From positions 310,001 through 374,000 of the forward strand of contig NZ_CP030944.1 of the NCBI RefSeq assembly GCF_013177635.1: DNA of 64,000 nt. The letters are read 5' to 3'. The translations under genes and the position numbers were made by a program. Positions 35,365 through 43,604 of this stretch are shown piece after piece (the first letter of the stretch is position 1; the number at the start of each line of letters is the position of its first letter). This DNA is from Arcobacter aquimarinus. GTDB taxonomy: Bacteria > Campylobacterota > Campylobacteria > Campylobacterales > Arcobacteraceae. The notes beneath the pieces were generated by a model that worked only from the letters and a program-made list of their open reading frames with translations, had not been told where the DNA came from and made no database searches.

Positions 35365-36540
35365 TTATTCCATTGTTCCTGCTGGAACATGAACATTACC
35401 TTCCATAATTATTCTTGCACTTCTACTCATAGTTGCTTTATCAACAATAAATTTTCCATTCTCTTCTTTAATAACTGCACCAACTTTTAAAGTTCCTGAT
35501 GGATGACCAAATTCAACAGCAGTTTTTTCTCCACCACCAGCAGCAAGATTTACTAAAGTTCCTGGAATACAAGCAGCAACACCAATAGCAACTGAAGCAG
35601 TTCCCATCATAGCATGGTGTAATTTTTGCATAGATAAAGCACGTACGTGTAAATCTATTTCGTCAGCTTTAACTTCTTTACCACTTGAAGTAGTGAAATC
35701 AGATTTAGGTGCAACGAAAGCAATTTTTGGAGTATGTTGTCTTGTTTCTGCTTCTTTTAAATCTGAAATTAATCCCATTTTTAAAGCAGCATAAGATCTA
35801 ATAACCTCAAATCTAGCAAGTGCTTCAGCGTCATTATTGATATCAACTTGAAGCTCAGTTCCTTTATATCCAATATCAGCAGCGTTTACAAAACAAGTTG
35901 GAATTCCAGCAGTAATCATAGTAGCTTTAAATGTACCAATTCCTGGAACTTCTAAATCATCTACTAAGTTTCCAGTTGGAAATAACTCTTCAGAAGGATC
36001 AACTGGCTCAGCGAATTCTAAAACGATTTCTTCAGCTGGGAAAGCAACACCATCGATGTAATAATCACCCATTTCTTTAACCATTCCATTTTCCATTTTT
36101 ACATAACATAGAATAGTTTTTTTGATATTTGCTTGCCAAATTCTCACACAACAAACACCATTTTCAGGTACATTATCAACTAATCCTTCTTTAATAGCAA
36201 AAGGACCAACAGCAGAACTTAAGTTTCCACAGTTTCCACTCATATCAACAAAATCTTTATCAATTGCAACTTGGCAGAAGTAGTAATCTACATCATGATT
36301 TGGAACAGTTGATTTTCCAACTAAAATAGCTTTAGAAGTCGAAGAAGTAGCTCCTCCCATACCATCCATTTGTTGTTTATAAACATCAGGAGAACCTACG
36401 ATTCTTTGTAATAATCTATCTCTTTTTTTTGGATCTTCTTGTGCTTCTTTTGGTAAATCTGCAATATTGAAGAATGTTCCTTTAGAAGTTCCACCTCTCA
36501 TATATGTAGCTTTTACTTTAAATTGTGGTTGATATGCCAT
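35365..36540 (-). CDS. prpF: 2-methylaconitate cis-trans isomerase PrpF
   Basis: It interconverts 2-methylaconitate isomers, letting AcnD replace PrpD in propionate oxidation. The 391 residues start with FKVKATYMRGGTSKGTFF, the PrpF signature, then MDGMGGATSSTSKA, DMSGNCGNLSSAVGPFA and a second diaminopimelate-epimerase-like half with HPSGTLKVGA. The cysteine in SGNCGN is a likely catalytic position. It is the fourth cistron of the operon, after an intercistronic hairpin. Confidence 0.95.
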   Translation of the reverse strand: MAYQPQFKVKATYMRGGTSKGTFFNIADLPKEAQEDPKKRDRLLQRIVGSPDVYKQQMDGMGGATSSTSKAILVGKSTVPNHDVDYYFCQVAIDKDFVDMSGNCGNLSSAVGPFAIKEGLVDNVPENGVCCVRIWQANIKKTILCYVKMENGMVKEMGDYYIDGVAFPAEEIVLEFAEPVDPSEELFPTGNLVDDLEVPGIGTFKATMITAGIPTCFVNAADIGYKGTELQVDINNDAEALARFEVIRSYAALKMGLISDLKEAETRQHTPKIAFVAPKSDFTTSSGKEVKADEIDLHVRALSMQKLHHAMMGTASVAIGVAACIPGTLVNLAAGGGEKTAVEFGHPSGTLKVGAVIKEENGKFIVDKATMSRSARIIMEGNVHVPAGTME

Positions 36541-36601
36541 TTATTTCCCCTTGTAAAAATTAAATAAAAAAATCTTTGATTTCTCTAGTTAAGTTTTAAT
36601 A

Positions 36602-36629
36602 CTAAAAAGCATCATTTGATGCTTTTTAG
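36602..36629 (-). promoter_or_regulatory. Intercistronic hairpin between acnD and prpF
   Basis: CTAAAAAGCATC (36602-36613) and GATGCTTTTTAG (36618-36629) form a perfect 12-bp stem with loop ATTT, 9 bases after the acnD stop. The U-rich right arm in the mRNA could cause partial termination, or the stem may protect the upstream message. Confidence 0.65.
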
Positions 36630-36637
36630 ATATTTAA

Positions 36638-39235
36638 TTATTTTGAAGATGCAATAACATCTTTAGCGAATTTTTGTAAGATTCCACCATTTTTGTAAAC
36701 ATCAACTTCAGCAGAAGTATCTAATCTACATAATACGTCGAATTTAACAACTTCACCGTTTGCTCTAGTCATAACAACAGTTAAGTCACATCTTGGAGTG
36801 ATTTCACCCTCGATATCGAAAGTTTCAGAACCATCGATTGCATAAGTGTGTCTTGTTTCACCATCTTTGAATTGTAATGGTAATACACCCATTCCAACTA
36901 AGTTAGTTCTGTGAATTCTTTCAATTGATTCAGCAATTAATACTTCAACACCAGCAAGTCTTACACCTTTTGCTGCCCAGTCTCTAGATGAACCTTGACC
37001 GTAGTTAGTTCCAGCAATGATGATTAATGGTTGTTTTCTTTGAGTATAAGTCTCAATTGCTTCCCACATTCTTGACTCAACACCCTCAGGCATAATTTTT
37101 GTTAAAGAACCTTGTTTTACTGAACCATCTTCTTTTCTAACCATTTCATTGAATAATTTAGGGTTAGCTAAAGTAGCTCTTGAAGCTGTATGGTGATCCC
37201 CTCTATGTGTTGCATAAGAGTTTAAGTCTTCTACTGGTAATCCCATTTTTAAACAATATTCACCAGACGCAGATGTTGGTAAAATTGCATTAGATGGAGA
37301 TAAGTGGTCAGTAGTGATATTATCTGGGAATACCCCTAATGGTCTCATATTTTTTAATGCTGGCATTTGCATATATTCATCTTCCCAATAAGGAGGTTTG
37401 TTAATATATGTTGATTGAGTATTCCATTTATAAAATGGTGAAGCAGATGTTCCAGTTAATCCATTTCTTGCAAACATTGGCTCATAAATAGCGTTATACA
37501 TTTCTGGTCTAACACACTCTTTCTCAATTGCATCAATTTCAGCATCTGATGGCCATAAATCAGCTAATTTAATATCATTTCCATTAGCATCTTTACCTAA
37601 AGAATCATTTTCAATATCAAATCTTACTGTTCCAGCTAATGCATAAGCAACAACTAAAGCAGGAGATGCTAAGAATGCTTCTTTTACGTATGGGTGGATT
37701 CTTCCATCAAAGTTTCTGTTTCCAGATAATACAGCTGTTGAATAGATATCTCTATCAATAACTTCTTGTTGGATTTTTGGATCTAAAGCACCTGACATAC
37801 CGTTACAAGTAGTACATGCAAATCCAACTACACCAAATCCTAATTTTTCTAATTCAGGTAATAATCCAGCTTCTTTTAAATAAACTTCAATTACTTTTGA
37901 ACCTGGTGCTAATGAAGATTTAACCCATGGTTTTCTTGTTAATCCTAGTTCGTTTGCTTTTTTAGCAACTAAACCAGCAGCGATAACGTTTCTTGGGTTT
38001 GAAGTATTTGTACAAGAAGTAATAGCAGCAATTAAGATTCCACCATCTGGAATTAAATCACCCTCTTGAGTCCACTCTTTTACAATTCCTTCAGCTTTTA
38101 AAGTAGAAGTTGGAACTAATTTGTGTGGTTTAGAAGGACCTGCTAAAGATCTTGTTACTTTAGATAAATCAAATTGAATTGTTCTAGCATATGTAGCATC
38201 AGCAAATGCATCTGCCCATAAACCATTAGCTTTAGCATAAGCTTCAACTAATTTACATTGTTTTTCTTCTCTACCTGTTACTCGCAAATATGAAATAGTT
38301 TGATCATCAATAGCGAACATACCAGCAGATGCTCCATATTCAGGAGTCATATTTGCAATAGTTGCTCTATCACCTAAGTTAAGATATTTAATACCAGAAC
38401 CATAGAATTCTAAGTATGCAGAAATTACGTTGTTTTCTCTTAAGAATGAAGTCATAGCTAATGCAATATCAGTTGCTGTAATACCTTCAGCTCTTGTTCC
38501 AATAATTTCAACACCAATAATTTCAGGTACTCTCATATAAGAAGGATTTCCTAACATTACGTTTTCAGCTTCTAATCCACCAACACCAACTGCAATTACA
38601 CCAAGTGCATCTACGTGAGGAGTATGTGAATCTGTTCCAACTAATGTATCAGGAGATGCAATACCATCATTTAAGTGAACAACTGGAGACATTTTCTCTA
38701 AGTTGATTTGGTGCATAATTCCATTACCTGGAGGGATAACATCAACGTTATTAAATGCTTCTTTTGTCCAGTTAATAAAGTGGAATCTATCTGCATTTCT
38801 TCTATCTTCGATATCTCTATTTTTTTGGAATGCATCTGGATCAAATCCACCACACTCTACTGCTAATGAGTGGTCAACGATTAATTGAGTAGGAACTACT
38901 GGATTTACTTTTTGTGGATCTCCACCTTTATCAGCTACAGCTTCTCTTAATCCTGCTAGGTCAACAAATGCTGTTAATCCTAAAATATCGTGACAAATAA
39001 CTCTTGATGGGAACCAAGGGAAATCTTTATCTGTTCTTTTTTCAATTAATTGTACTAATGAATCTTTTAAATCTTCAGAAGGACATTTTCTTAATAAGTT
39101 TTCTGCTAATACTCTTGATGTATAGTTAAGTTTTGCAAATGAACCTGGAGTAATATCTTCTACTGCAGATTTTACATCATAATACTTAACACCATCAACA
39201 CCTGGAAGGTCTTTAAGATATTTTTCGTTTGTCAT
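36638..39235 (-). CDS. acnD: Fe/S-dependent 2-methylcitrate dehydratase AcnD
   Basis: An aconitase-family enzyme that dehydrates 2-methylcitrate. The 865 residues match AcnD. Cluster cysteines lie in AITSCTNTSNP and GFACTTCNGMSG. Other aconitase signatures are GTDSHTPHVDALGVIAVGVGG and the mobile-domain motif GTNYGQGSSRDWAAKG. Neighbouring prpF and prpC separate it from housekeeping aconitase. It lies 105 bases after prpC, across a hairpin. Confidence 0.95.
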   Translation of the reverse strand: MTNEKYLKDLPGVDGVKYYDVKSAVEDITPGSFAKLNYTSRVLAENLLRKCPSEDLKDSLVQLIEKRTDKDFPWFPSRVICHDILGLTAFVDLAGLREAVADKGGDPQKVNPVVPTQLIVDHSLAVECGGFDPDAFQKNRDIEDRRNADRFHFINWTKEAFNNVDVIPPGNGIMHQINLEKMSPVVHLNDGIASPDTLVGTDSHTPHVDALGVIAVGVGGLEAENVMLGNPSYMRVPEIIGVEIIGTRAEGITATDIALAMTSFLRENNVISAYLEFYGSGIKYLNLGDRATIANMTPEYGASAGMFAIDDQTISYLRVTGREEKQCKLVEAYAKANGLWADAFADATYARTIQFDLSKVTRSLAGPSKPHKLVPTSTLKAEGIVKEWTQEGDLIPDGGILIAAITSCTNTSNPRNVIAAGLVAKKANELGLTRKPWVKSSLAPGSKVIEVYLKEAGLLPELEKLGFGVVGFACTTCNGMSGALDPKIQQEVIDRDIYSTAVLSGNRNFDGRIHPYVKEAFLASPALVVAYALAGTVRFDIENDSLGKDANGNDIKLADLWPSDAEIDAIEKECVRPEMYNAIYEPMFARNGLTGTSASPFYKWNTQSTYINKPPYWEDEYMQMPALKNMRPLGVFPDNITTDHLSPSNAILPTSASGEYCLKMGLPVEDLNSYATHRGDHHTASRATLANPKLFNEMVRKEDGSVKQGSLTKIMPEGVESRMWEAIETYTQRKQPLIIIAGTNYGQGSSRDWAAKGVRLAGVEVLIAESIERIHRTNLVGMGVLPLQFKDGETRHTYAIDGSETFDIEGEITPRCDLTVVMTRANGEVVKFDVLCRLDTSAEVDVYKNGGILQKFAKDVIASSK

Positions 39236-39290
39236 TTTTTATATCCATATAATTTTAGTTTTATGAGAATTTGGCAATTGCCACCAACAT

Positions 39291-39320
39291 TTAAGAAGTC
39301 TCAAAATGAGACTTGCTTAA
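39291..39320 (-). promoter_or_regulatory. Intercistronic hairpin between prpC and acnD
   Basis: AAGTCTCA (39296-39303) and TGAGACTT (39307-39314) pair perfectly around loop AAA. The stem extends to 39291/39320 with one bulged base, for about 13 bp. It lies 20 bases after the prpC stop. A separate palindrome, GGCAATTGCC (39273-39282), is closer to acnD. Confidence 0.55.
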
Positions 39321-39340
39321 AATCGTTTTTATAAGTTTAA

Positions 39341-40450
39341 TTATTTTCTATCTTCTAAAGATACGAAAGCTCTTGGCTCTGGTCCAGTATACTCAGAACT
39401 TGGTCTGATAATTCTATTGTTTGCTCTTTGTTCAAATGCATGTGCAGCCCATCCAGCAGCTCTTGACATAATGAATAATGGAGTATAGTATAATCTTTCG
39501 ATTTCCATGTAGTGGTAAATTAATCCACCGAAGAAGTCGATATTATCTGGTAAACCTTTTTCAGCTTTTACTTTGTCTCTGATAGCTTTTGCAATATCAA
39601 ATAATTTAGGGTCAGAAGTTTCTAACTCTTTTAATTCGTTTGCTAATTCAAATCCAACTGGAGATCTAGGGTCTACATTTCTGTATACTCTGTGTCCGAA
39701 TCCCATGATTTTTTCTTTTCTTGCAAATAATTCATCAACTGATTTTAATGCATGATCAACATCGTCGAATTGTAATACGAATTTAATAGCAACTTCGTTT
39801 GCTCCACCATGTAAGTGACCTTTTAAAGTTCCAATACCAGTTGTCATACAAGAGTAAATATCTGATAAAGTTGAAGCTGTAATTCTATTTGCAAAAGTAG
39901 ATGCATTAAATTCATGCTCAGCATATAAAGTTAACATAGCGTTCATAGCTTTTACTTCAACAGCTAATGGTTTAGTCTCTTTTAATCTTTCTAAAATGAA
40001 ACCTGCAATTGTAGTTTCTTCAGATTTTAAACAGATTTCTTTACCATTTTTGTGCCAGTGGTGCCAGTAAACTAAAAATGATGGGAAAGCTCCTAATAAT
40101 CTGATGATTTTAGCCATTTGGTCAGAAAAATCTTCAGCTTCAGGTTCAACACATCCAAGTGCAGAAGTTGCTGTTTTCATAACATCCATTGGATGAGAAG
40201 AAGCAGGAATTGCTTTTAATACTTCTTTAACAGAAATTGGTAATTCTCTTCCAGCTATAATTTTTCTAGTGAAATCTTTTAATTGAGCTTTATTTGGTAA
40301 TTCACCAACTAATAATAAATAAGCAACCTCTTCAAAGTTAGCTTTTAAAGCTAAATCTGCGATATCGTATCCTCTATAGTTAAGACCGTTTCCTAATCCA
40401 CAAGTACAAATTGCTGATTGTCCAGCTGTAACACCCGCTAATCCACTCAT
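39341..40450 (-). CDS. prpC: 2-methylcitrate synthase
   Basis: It joins propionyl-CoA and oxaloacetate to form 2-methylcitrate. The 369 residues belong to the short citrate-synthase type. Seen: SGLAGVTAGQSAICT, GLNYRGYDIADLA, the histidine region HLHGGANEVAI and FGHRVYRNVDPRSP. Context (prpB, acnD, prpF) assigns it to propionate rather than the TCA cycle. It starts 46 bases after prpB, with AAGGAG upstream. Confidence 0.93.
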   Translation of the reverse strand: MSGLAGVTAGQSAICTCGLGNGLNYRGYDIADLALKANFEEVAYLLLVGELPNKAQLKDFTRKIIAGRELPISVKEVLKAIPASSHPMDVMKTATSALGCVEPEAEDFSDQMAKIIRLLGAFPSFLVYWHHWHKNGKEICLKSEETTIAGFILERLKETKPLAVEVKAMNAMLTLYAEHEFNASTFANRITASTLSDIYSCMTTGIGTLKGHLHGGANEVAIKFVLQFDDVDHALKSVDELFARKEKIMGFGHRVYRNVDPRSPVGFELANELKELETSDPKLFDIAKAIRDKVKAEKGLPDNIDFFGGLIYHYMEIERLYYTPLFIMSRAAGWAAHAFEQRANNRIIRPSSEYTGPEPRAFVSLEDRK

Positions 40451-40486
40451 ATTTTCTCCTTAGTTTTTATTCAAATGTAGTTTTGT

Positions 40487-40510
40487 GTAAAGCTAATTAC
40501 TTAGCTTTAC
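40487..40510 (-). promoter_or_regulatory. Intercistronic hairpin between prpB and prpC
   Basis: GTAAAGCTAA (40487-40496) and TTAGCTTTAC (40501-40510) form a perfect 10-bp stem with loop TTAC. The prpB stop (40497-40499) lies in the loop and its last codons form one arm. Confidence 0.6.
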
Positions 40511-41381
40511 CTTTTGAAAATAATTCATCCATTTTTTGCTCATAAGCATGGTAATTTAACATATCGTATAATTCCATTCTTGTTTGCATTGTATTAAGAA
40601 CACCTTCTTGTGTACCTTTATCTTTTAATTCTTGGTATACAGCTAAAGCAGCTTTATTCATTGCTCTAAATGCTGATAATGGATATAAAACCATTGCAAT
40701 ACCAACAGATGCTAATTCTTCAGTTGTAAATAATGGAGTTGCACCAAATTCAGTAATGTTTGCTAATACAGGAACACTCATTTGCTCTGTAAATTCTTTG
40801 TACTCTTTTAAAGTGTGAACTGCTTCTGCAAAAATAGCATCAGCTCCAGCTTCAACGTAAGCTTTTGCTCTAGCAATTGCTGCTTCTTGACCTTCAGATG
40901 CATGTGCATCAGTTCTAGCAATGATGTAGAAATCAGGGTCTAATTGTTTTTTAGCATCAACAGCTGCTCTAATTCTGTCACACATTTCTTCAGTAGATAC
41001 TAATTCTTTATTTGGTCTGTGTCCACATCTTTTTGCAGCAACTTGATCTTCAATATGCATACCAGCAGCACCAGATCTAATAAATTCTTTAACTGTTCTA
41101 GCAACATTAAATGCATGTCCCCAACCAGTATCAGCATCAACGATTAATGGAGTATCACAAATAGAAGTAATTCTTCTAATATCAATACATACATCTTCGA
41201 TCATTGTCATACCTAAGTCTGGTAAACCGTAAGAAGCATTTGCAATACCTCCACCTGATAAGTAGATAGCTTTATGTCCTACTTTTGTAGCTTGTAATGC
41301 TTGGTAAGCATTAATTGTTCCTACGATTTGTAAAGGAGACTCTTCTTTTAAGGCTTCTCTAAATTTTTTTCCTGCGCTCAT
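40497..41381 (-). CDS. prpB: Methylisocitrate lyase
   Basis: It splits 2-methylisocitrate to pyruvate and succinate. The ATG at 41379-41381 is chosen because AAAGG (41388-41392) is 6 bases upstream; the in-frame ATG two codons earlier abuts it. The product has 294 residues. The loop motif is [13 protein letters not shown] (usually KKCGH in the family). Metal and substrate residues appear in [15 protein letters not shown] and [12 protein letters not shown]. It is the first cistron of the operon and divergent from the HTH gene. Confidence 0.95.
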   Translation of the reverse strand: MSAGKKFREALKEESPLQIVGTINAYQALQATKVGHKAIYLSGGGIANASYGLPDLGMTMIEDVCIDIRRITSICDTPLIVDADTGWGHAFNVARTVKEFIRSGAAGMHIEDQVAAKRCGHRPNKELVSTEEMCDRIRAAVDAKKQLDPDFYIIARTDAHASEGQEAAIARAKAYVEAGADAIFAEAVHTLKEYKEFTEQMSVPVLANITEFGATPLFTTEELASVGIAMVLYPLSAFRAMNKAALAVYQELKDKGTQEGVLNTMQTRMELYDMLNYHAYEQKMDELFSKGKAK

Positions 41382-41403
41382 ACACATCCTTTAAATTTAA
41401 GTT

Positions 41404-41430
41404 GAATATCATTATACATAATTTATACAT
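41404..41430 (-). promoter_or_regulatory. prpB promoter with phased direct repeats
   Basis: A TATAAT -10 hexamer on the minus strand (41411-41416) is 30 bases upstream of the prpB ATG. It lies inside one of two ATGTATAA repeats (41412-41419 and 41423-41430 on the minus strand), whose starts are 11 bases apart, about one helical turn. They may be operator half-sites for the divergent HTH protein. Confidence 0.45.
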
Positions 41431-41490
41431 TTAAGTATTGTATGATTTTTGGAAGATAAATCACAATTTATTTAAAAAAAAATAAAAAAT

Positions 41491-41529
41491 GTACAATATT
41501 TGTTTTTTTTGTAAAAAATGGTACAATAT
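41491..41529 (+). promoter_or_regulatory. Paired GTACAATAT boxes upstream of the prp HTH gene
   Basis: GTACAATAT occurs at 41491-41499 and 41521-41529, both following a run of A and spaced 30 bases apart (about three helical turns). They end 25 bases before the chosen regulator start, in the position of an autoregulatory site. Confidence 0.5.
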
Positions 41530-41554
41530 ACAAAAAAACAATTTAAGGTTGCTT

Positions 41555-42532
41555 ATGAATTATAAAAATTCAATAGAAAAATTTATAGAAATTTTTAAAC
41601 GATCAAATTTAAGTATTTCAAAATTTGCTTCTATGATAAATAAGGATAGAAGAACTGTAACATCGTGGATTGATAATATTACAGATGTTGAGCCAAATAA
41701 AGAAATAAAGGATAAAATTTGTCAGCTTTTTAGATATCCTGATTATATTTGGGAAGACGGATGTAATGGAGAAGAGTTTTTAAAATCAATTACTCAAATA
41801 CCTCAAAAAGAGGTAAGAATTATTGATGAGGATTATTATGGACGATTAAAATATATAATGGAAATGGAAAGAAATAGAAGATTTGTTATTCAAGCACAAT
41901 TTCCAGGACCTATGTATAGAGATTCTGCTGTACAAAAAGTGTACAAAAGTACAACAAGTCCAGATATAGAAGAATTAAAACAAGCAAGAATTGATCAAAT
42001 GTTAAGATATGATTATGACACAACTGAATGGTATTCAATAAAATCAATTTTATCTTTTTGTTTTGCTAGTATTGGGAACTTTTATACAAAAGAAGAAAAA
42101 ATAAAAATATTAGAATTAATATATGAATTATTCAATAATAATTACAATAAAAAGCTTTTTTTATTTGATTCATTTTCAAGAAAAATTTATGGAATGGAAA
42201 CTACATATATTTCAATAAATGTAAAACAAAAAATTCTATTTTTTAAATCTCCAATTGAATCAGTTTTTATAGAAATTAGAAATAAGTCTTTAGTTGAAAG
42301 AATGCATAAATATTATAGTTCTCCTATTGAAGCTCCTTCTCATGTTAATTTTTTAGAATCTGTTAAAATTATAAAAATATTACAAGATGCTTTAAAATAT
42401 GGAAATGATATAAAGCAAGCTTATGAAGCAATAAATCGTGAGACAAATTATGGAGAACTTTTTTATAATAATCTAAGTATAGATTTACAAAAAGAGGTAT
42501 CTTCTCCAAAATTTGGACAAAAAAGAAATTAA
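41555..42532 (+). CDS. HTH protein, probable regulator of the prp operon
   Basis: A 325-residue protein I do not recognise. The ATG at 41555-41557 (Shine-Dalgarno AAGG at 41546-41549) is used; the longer frame from 41489 would run through the paired GTACAATAT boxes. Residues about 18-42 (SNLSISKFASMINKDRRTVT) form a helix-turn-helix of XRE-like kind. The remaining 280 residues are unlike the sigma-54 PrpR of E. coli or the GntR-type regulators and may sense a propionate metabolite. Divergence from prpB supports a regulatory role. It is followed by a 2-hydroxyacid dehydrogenase gene 9 bases on. Confidence 0.65.
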   Translation: MNYKNSIEKFIEIFKRSNLSISKFASMINKDRRTVTSWIDNITDVEPNKEIKDKICQLFRYPDYIWEDGCNGEEFLKSITQIPQKEVRIIDEDYYGRLKYIMEMERNRRFVIQAQFPGPMYRDSAVQKVYKSTTSPDIEELKQARIDQMLRYDYDTTEWYSIKSILSFCFASIGNFYTKEEKIKILELIYELFNNNYNKKLFLFDSFSRKIYGMETTYISINVKQKILFFKSPIESVFIEIRNKSLVERMHKYYSSPIEAPSHVNFLESVKIIKILQDALKYGNDIKQAYEAINRETNYGELFYNNLSIDLQKEVSSPKFGQKRN

Positions 42533-42541
42533 GGAATAGAT

Positions 42542-43468
42542 ATGAAAATAGTTATTTTAGATAGGGCAACTTTGGGATTTGATATAAATATTGATATTTT
42601 TTCAAAATTCGGAAAACTTGTATCTTATGATATGACAAAAAATGATGAAACAAAACAAAGAATAAAAGATGCAGATATAGTTCTTACTAATAAAGTCGTT
42701 ATTGGTAAAGATGAAATGGATAATTCAAAAGTAAAACTTATCTGTATAACTGCAACGGGTATGAATAATGTTGATTTAGAATATGCAAAGCAAAAAAATA
42801 TTCAGGTTAAAAATGTAGCAGGATATTCAACTTCTAGTGTAGTTCAAGTTGCTTTTTCTATGATTTTTCAAATAGTAACAAAACTAAATTATTACAAAAG
42901 TTATGTGGACGAAGGAAGTTGGCAGAAATCAAATATTTTTACTCATATAGATGAACCATTTTATGAACTAGATAATAAAAGAGTTGGAATTATTGGTTTA
43001 GGAGAAATTGGTAGAGATTTTGCAAAAAAAGCATCTGCTTTTAATTGCGAAGTTATTTATTATTCAACAAGTGGGAAAAATTCTAATAGTAACTATAAGC
43101 AAGTGAGTTTAGATGAGTTATTGAAAACAAGTGATATTATTTCTATTCATGCACCTTTAAATGAAAATACTAAAAATTTATTAAATTATGAAAATATGAA
43201 AAATATAAAAGAGGGTGCAATTTTACTAAATCTTGGTCGAGGTGGAATTATAAATGAATCTGATTTAGCAAAAATCATAGATGAAAAAGAGATTTATTGC
43301 GGAATTGATGTTGTTTCGGTTGAGCCAATTTTAGAAGAAAATCCACTTTTAAAAGTTTCAAATAAAAACAGACTTTTATTAACTCCACATATTGGTTGGG
43401 CAAGTGTTGAAGCTAGAAATAGACTCGTAAAAATGGTTGCTAGAAATATTGAAGAGACTACTTTTTAG
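42542..43468 (+). CDS. D-2-hydroxyacid dehydrogenase
   Basis: An NAD-dependent enzyme (308 residues) of the D-isomer family, most like glycerate or hydroxypyruvate reductase. Seen: the Rossmann motif VGIIGLGEIGRDFAKKAS, the arginine in LLNLGRGGIINESDL, the glutamate in VVSVEPILEENPLL, and the histidine in LLTPHIGWAS. Its place after the prp HTH gene hints at lactate or methylmalate-type metabolism, but that is inference. It ends in a hairpin shared with the convergent peptide ORF. Confidence 0.9.
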   Translation: MKIVILDRATLGFDINIDIFSKFGKLVSYDMTKNDETKQRIKDADIVLTNKVVIGKDEMDNSKVKLICITATGMNNVDLEYAKQKNIQVKNVAGYSTSSVVQVAFSMIFQIVTKLNYYKSYVDEGSWQKSNIFTHIDEPFYELDNKRVGIIGLGEIGRDFAKKASAFNCEVIYYSTSGKNSNSNYKQVSLDELLKTSDIISIHAPLNENTKNLLNYENMKNIKEGAILLNLGRGGIINESDLAKIIDEKEIYCGIDVVSVEPILEENPLLKVSNKNRLLLTPHIGWASVEARNRLVKMVARNIEETTF

Positions 43469-43478
43469 TCTCTTTTTT
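43453..43478. terminator. Intrinsic terminator after the dehydrogenase gene
   Basis: AGAGACTA (43453-43460) and TAGTCTCT (43466-43473) pair perfectly with loop CTTTT; six T follow on the plus strand. The dehydrogenase stop (43466-43468) lies in the right arm. The minus-strand peptide ORF ends in the same stem. Confidence 0.8.
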
Positions 43479-43604
43479 ACCAAAGAAAAATCTAAATATT
43501 TTTTGAAAAAAAGATAATCTCTTTTTTTCAATTTTTTCTTTTACCTCTTTTGATAAATTTTCCAAATTTTTTGGTCTATAAAGTGTTTCTTCTAAAATTT
43601 CCAC
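43458..43604 (-). CDS. Possible 48-residue basic peptide after the MotB-like gene
   Basis: An open frame with a GTG start (43602-43604) that shares its first base with the stop of the OmpA/MotB-like gene (TAGTG). The product begins MEILEETLYRPKNLENLSKE and ends in a lysine- and phenylalanine-rich tail (QKIFRFFFGKKETKK). It could be an amphipathic, membrane-binding peptide. It is too short to judge by codon use. Evidence is the coupled start, operon position and lack of other use for the gap; it overlaps the dehydrogenase 3' end by 11 bases. Confidence 0.4.
   Translation of the reverse strand: MEILEETLYRPKNLENLSKEVKEKIEKKRLSFFQKIFRFFFGKKETKK

Noticed and set aside
41489-41554. 22-codon upstream extension of the HTH gene
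   Set aside because: It runs through two GTACAATAT boxes and A-rich promoter DNA, whereas the ATG at 41555 has an AAGG Shine-Dalgarno sequence.
41930-41955. Three GTACAA motifs inside the HTH coding sequence
   Set aside because: They encode a plausible, in-frame Val-Tyr-Lys-rich segment and lack the ATAT extension of the promoter boxes; chance is the simpler reading.
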